Shown: positions 60,956 through 64,000 of the stretch, piece after piece
Layout of the letters: each line of letters opens with the position of its first letter
Numbering within the stretch: position 1 is the stretch's first letter
From: Serpula lacrymans var. lacrymans S7.9
Taxonomy: Eukaryota > Basidiomycota > Agaricomycetes > Boletales > Serpulaceae
Direction of reading: 5' to 3'
Length of the DNA stretch: 64,000 nt
Assembly: GCF_000218685.1 (NCBI RefSeq)
Contig: NW_006763304.1
Location: 157,349 to 221,348 of the forward strand
Made by a program: the position numbers and the translations under genes
Notes under the pieces: generated by a model
Told to the model about the DNA's origin: nothing
Database searches by the model: none
What the model saw: only the letters and a program-made list of their open reading frames with translations

Positions 60956-61010
60956 ACAGTTAAGTGATCAAACTTTATCAAGCCAAAAGTCAGTGAACTT
61001 GTGCTGTCTG
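60945..61010 (+). repeat. direct repeat, right member
   Basis: Partner of 59183-59240. It overlaps the 5' end of the helicase fragment. Confidence 0.6.
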
Positions 61011-61059
61011 TTCTTATAAGCGTGAGAATTCTTTAGTGTGGCTACAATTTTCACTGCGT

Positions 61060-62878
61060 TGTCATGCACCAAAGTTGATTGGTAGCATGGACAAGTGTCA
61101 ATAACAAAGTAAATATTCAAAAAGACTCTCCTTTGCGCCACACAGGCACAGTGCCACGTGGAACAGTAATTAATATTGCCTTTTTCGGACTTGTGGCTGA
61201 TCAGCACCACCTCTATTAGGCAATCCAGTCGCGCTCACCTTTGCTTTCCATTCGGTACTTTCCGTGTTTCGGCATTTTGGCAAATTTTTGTGTTGCCACT
61301 GGCTATATATTGCATTGCGCCCTCGCCTTCATCGTTTCCCTTACTCCCCTTCCTTTGCCTAGTCCCACCATGGGCCCCTTCCTCTCCTTTTTATTCTCAC
61401 CTGACGGTTGTTTCTGGATCCCCATTCTAATCCACCTCTTTGTCACCTCCACCCTCCTCCTCCTCATCTTTTTTGCACCCCCACCATTTCTGATGTCACC
61501 ACTTCCTATCTGCTTCTGTCGCCGATCCATCAACTACCACGTGCCACTGCTGATATCAGCAAAGCCCCGGCGGCCGGTCCAAATAGAGCAACAGGTCCAT
61601 CTTCATGACATTGATCTGCCATCATATACTATCAAAACATCGGTTGCTCGTCTTGCCTGGTTGGAGGGTGGGTGGGTAGTTTTTGAGCTGGAGAAGGTTC
61701 ATCCCCTTGCATCGCCCATGTTCATTGCTGTCTCATTCACTTGGGTACACTTATCTTTTGTCCATCGTCTTCGCTACAGCTACACCTATCACACGCTGCC
61801 TGGGACTCACTTGTTCCAAATTGGAACTACTCCTCTCCCTCCCTCGTTTGATCAGGTGGTTCAACACAACCAGTCCATTGGTAAGGCCATGGAACTGTTG
61901 GATTTGGACTAGGTGGTGGACTGGTGGCTCCAGTTTCTTTTTTTCAGCAGAACATTCATTTACAGTGTGATTATTTTTGATTTTTGAATCATTTTTATGG
62001 ACACATATTTTTTAGAATGCCTGACTGACAATAAAGGAACTGTGTTGATACTGATAGTGTTTTGCCTTGCCCTTTTTTTTTACTGCATCTTCCCATGACA
62101 TCATGATTTTCCTGCTCTCTTTTTGCTATTGGACTTTACTTTATGGCTGTACAAACCTGTGACATTACTCACAGCATTCATTGTTCTATCCCTTTCTTTT
62201 CCTTTTTTTGACAATCTTATCCTGTACTACCTACGCAGGATTTGTCAGCGTACATTCCTTCCTTCATGTTCTTTCTCATGCTTTTTGCACAGCTATACTG
62301 TGCATAGCCTACTTTTCTTTCACTATATAAACCCCTGTATTTTACCTTGTAAAAAAAACAAGAACTCCAATCCAGACTTCTTCTCTAATCTCAAGTTCAC
62401 TACTCACTACTACTTGTGATCCAGTGTGGTCACAACACCTCCCACTGCTACCACTGTTAACTGCTGTCATTGTCACTTGTTACTTTTTGAAAGTGATTGC
62501 CATCCCTTTCGATTAGAGTCCTTCTGAGCACTACAGTCTGTGCGTCAGGAGCCTGCTATCACTGGGAACTTTGTCACCTCGTCACATTGTCATTCTCAAA
62601 CCTACCTTGTGCTACAATTAGCAAGGTAGTGCTCGTCTATACTCGCCACAAAGCCCCTATCTTTCTATATTCCAACTATCCCTCCTCCTCCAAACCCACA
62701 CCCATACATCTCTGGGTTTTACTTTGAAGGATCATTATATGTACCACCCCACAAACAAACAGACCACTCCACTGTTCTAGGAGGCAAAGCCCATAAACAA
62801 GTTCTGTGGAATCTGGGAGGATTGTGTGTTAGTTTGTTTTTGTGTGTGGTTTTTTACCTGCAGTTATTATCATTGACA
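61060..62878 (+). mobile_element. 1.8-kb LTR-like unit, copy C
   Basis: 1819 bp, ends TGTC and GACA, duplication GCGT (61056-61059, 62879-62882). It is in the same orientation as copy A, with an intact 180-codon frame and the TATA box TATATAA (62324-62330). The match to copies A and B is continuous along its length, apart from small indels and many transitions. Confidence 0.84.
61370..61912 (+). CDS. small membrane protein encoded in LTR-like unit C
   Basis: Intact 180-codon frame, counterpart of that in copy A, with the same start context and stop position. The membrane segment reads IPILIHLFVTSTLLLLIFF. Relative to copy A several Arg codons are changed to Cys and Val to Ile, all explained by C-to-T or G-to-A changes. 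Function unknown. Confidence 0.55.
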   Translation: MGPFLSFLFSPDGCFWIPILIHLFVTSTLLLLIFFAPPPFLMSPLPICFCRRSINYHVPLLISAKPRRPVQIEQQVHLHDIDLPSYTIKTSVARLAWLEGGWVVFELEKVHPLASPMFIAVSFTWVHLSFVHRLRYSYTYHTLPGTHLFQIGTTPLPPSFDQVVQHNQSIGKAMELLDLD

Positions 62879-62882
62879 GCGT

Positions 62883-63279
62883 TCACTACTACTGTACTGC
62901 TGCTCCTGTGTTGCCACAAAAACCACACAAGCAAACTAAGCAAAATAACCAATGTAGCTTGCACATGGCATTTGGGACCACCGCCCCCTTTGTTATAGAT
63001 GTCCTTTTTATCTACAAGTGCTCACAATGCCATCGGCATCAGCCTGCCCCTGAGGAGACATATAATTTCTAGCTAGAAGACTGAAACTTGGAGGGATTGG
63101 AGCGGCATTGCATGTTGATAGTGAGGACAGGATTGAGAGCAAAGTAGGTACAGTACATGTTGCAGTGGTGAAGTTAAGGAAAGTTGTATAATATGCCAGT
63201 CCAATTACCCTCCTCAAAACAAGCAGCATATTTTCTATGATGAGTGATCAGCTGCTAAGTGAAACAACAGCAAAAAAAA
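62883..63279. other. spacer, nothing recognised
   Basis: The sequence between unit C and the alpha-kinase-like fragment may hold its decayed C-terminal coding part on the minus strand, but I could not follow it. Confidence 0.35.
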
Positions 63280-63892
63280 GACCCACTCTGTTGTGATGGC
63301 CTGACAATCAGTCAACAGAAAGCCAGCACCTATAGATTGGTTAGTCAGAAAGTGTAAAGCAGGGCTACAAAATGATACCTTGAAAATCTGATAAGAAAAT
63401 GAGGCCATGAGATAGGTTGTACTGTACATATTGAGCAAAACATAGAAACTTGGCAATTAAGAGCTTGTCATTGTTCAGCCAGGCCCAGGGAGCTGCACTA
63501 TTATTATTAATGTACTTGACAAATTTTCCTCCAATTTTTTTTTCAAGGAGGTATACTGCACTTTTGAGACTTGGCTTGATAGGGACCACAATGGCAAACT
63601 GAACCATGCATAGGCAAGGGATTTCCGGAGGAGGCAGTTCAGATGGATCTTTATTGCACACAGGACAGCTGGCAATAAACTGGTAAACTATACTCATGAG
63701 ACTGGTACCCCAGTACATGCAATTAGCCTCAACAAGCATCTTGGCTAGCTCATCTTTAAAGGCGAGCAGCTTCCTGCCAGAACTCATAGAGTTGGTTATT
63801 GCACAAAAGCCTAGAGTACTATTGTTTCGCCACAATGTTGCCACCCTGCAGGAAGATAATGTTTTTGATGGGGATGGAAAATGGGATGGCAT
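63280..63892 (-). pseudogene. alpha-type protein kinase-like fragment
   Basis: Minus-strand segment with AKMLVEANCMYWGTSLM, SAVYLLEKKIGGKFVKYINN, AKFLCFAQYVQYNLSHGLIF and SDFQ. A 49-bp intron (63330-63378) then leads to GAGFLLTDCQAITTE. These are conserved pieces of the alpha-kinase domain (MHCK/eEF2 kinase family), which is multiplied in Agaricomycetes. The usual C-terminal part with the zinc-binding His/Cys residues cannot be followed after about 63280, so the gene appears truncated or decayed. The N-terminal side may continue past the window edge. Confidence 0.7.
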
Positions 63893-64000
63893 GTCTTGAA
63901 GCTTCCAGGGGGACCTAGCATGAATTTACTACTGTAGTTGATGGTGAGAGTAGCTTGTGGTTGGCTAGCACTGCTTTGGAGATTGAATGGTGAAGGGCGC

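Overview
The window looks like nuclear DNA of a mushroom-forming basidiomycete (Agaricomycetes). Genes are packed with short GT-AG introns, mostly 50-80 bp. The families fit: a MATA-type HMG-box regulator, FAS1 proteins, GT90/CAP10 glycosyltransferases, an Agaricomycete-type kinase-like protein and an alpha-kinase-like fragment. The transposons are also typical: a chromodomain Ty3/gypsy element, Ty1/copia, a Pif1/Helitron-type helicase relic and a DDE transposon. I cannot name the species. All gene models below are my own splicing by eye, with reading phase checked at every junction.

Layout. Positions 1-25 kb form a gene region. It holds an HMG-box transcription factor (5.4-7.1 kb), a small mitochondrial-type membrane protein (9.8-10.1, minus), a GPI-type FAS1 protein (10.7-12.1), a CaMK-type kinase (12.9-15.2), a PPOX-family flavoprotein-like gene (17.0-18.0) and a tandem pair of GT90 glycosyltransferase genes (19.8-25.0) with the same intron positions. 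The gaps of 1.8-5.4 kb between them show no gene I can support. From 25.97 kb to the end the window is mostly a nest of transposons around a small gene island. The island (55.9-58.9 kb) is a divergent pair: a kinase-like gene and a gene of unknown function.

Transposon nest. Gypsy copy 1 (about 25970-37984, minus strand) lacks its 5' LTR and is split by a young copia element (31480-37548, 5-bp target duplication CCACT, LTRs almost identical). It abuts an old copia fragment. A DDE transposon with TA target duplication and about 36-bp terminal inverted repeats (42827-55435) has been hit three times: by a solo gypsy-type LTR (43297-43712), by a complete gypsy copy 2 (44587-52690, duplication AAATT) and by a 1.8-kb LTR-like unit in inverted orientation (52868-54634). 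Gypsy copy 2 carries another copy of that 1.8-kb unit in its leader (50169-51992), and a third copy lies at 61060-62878.

Most notable points. (1) The 1.8-kb unit has TGTC/GACA ends and 4-bp target duplications with a central CG in all three copies. It carries a 180-codon reading frame for a small membrane protein, upstream of a TATA box. (2) The two gypsy copies share the same stops, the same frameshift and the same changed catalytic residue in reverse transcriptase, yet copy 2 inserted cleanly. This points to a defective lineage moved in trans. (3) The copia primer-binding site is complementary to the anticodon arm of a tRNA with anticodon CAT, as in half-tRNA-primed elements.
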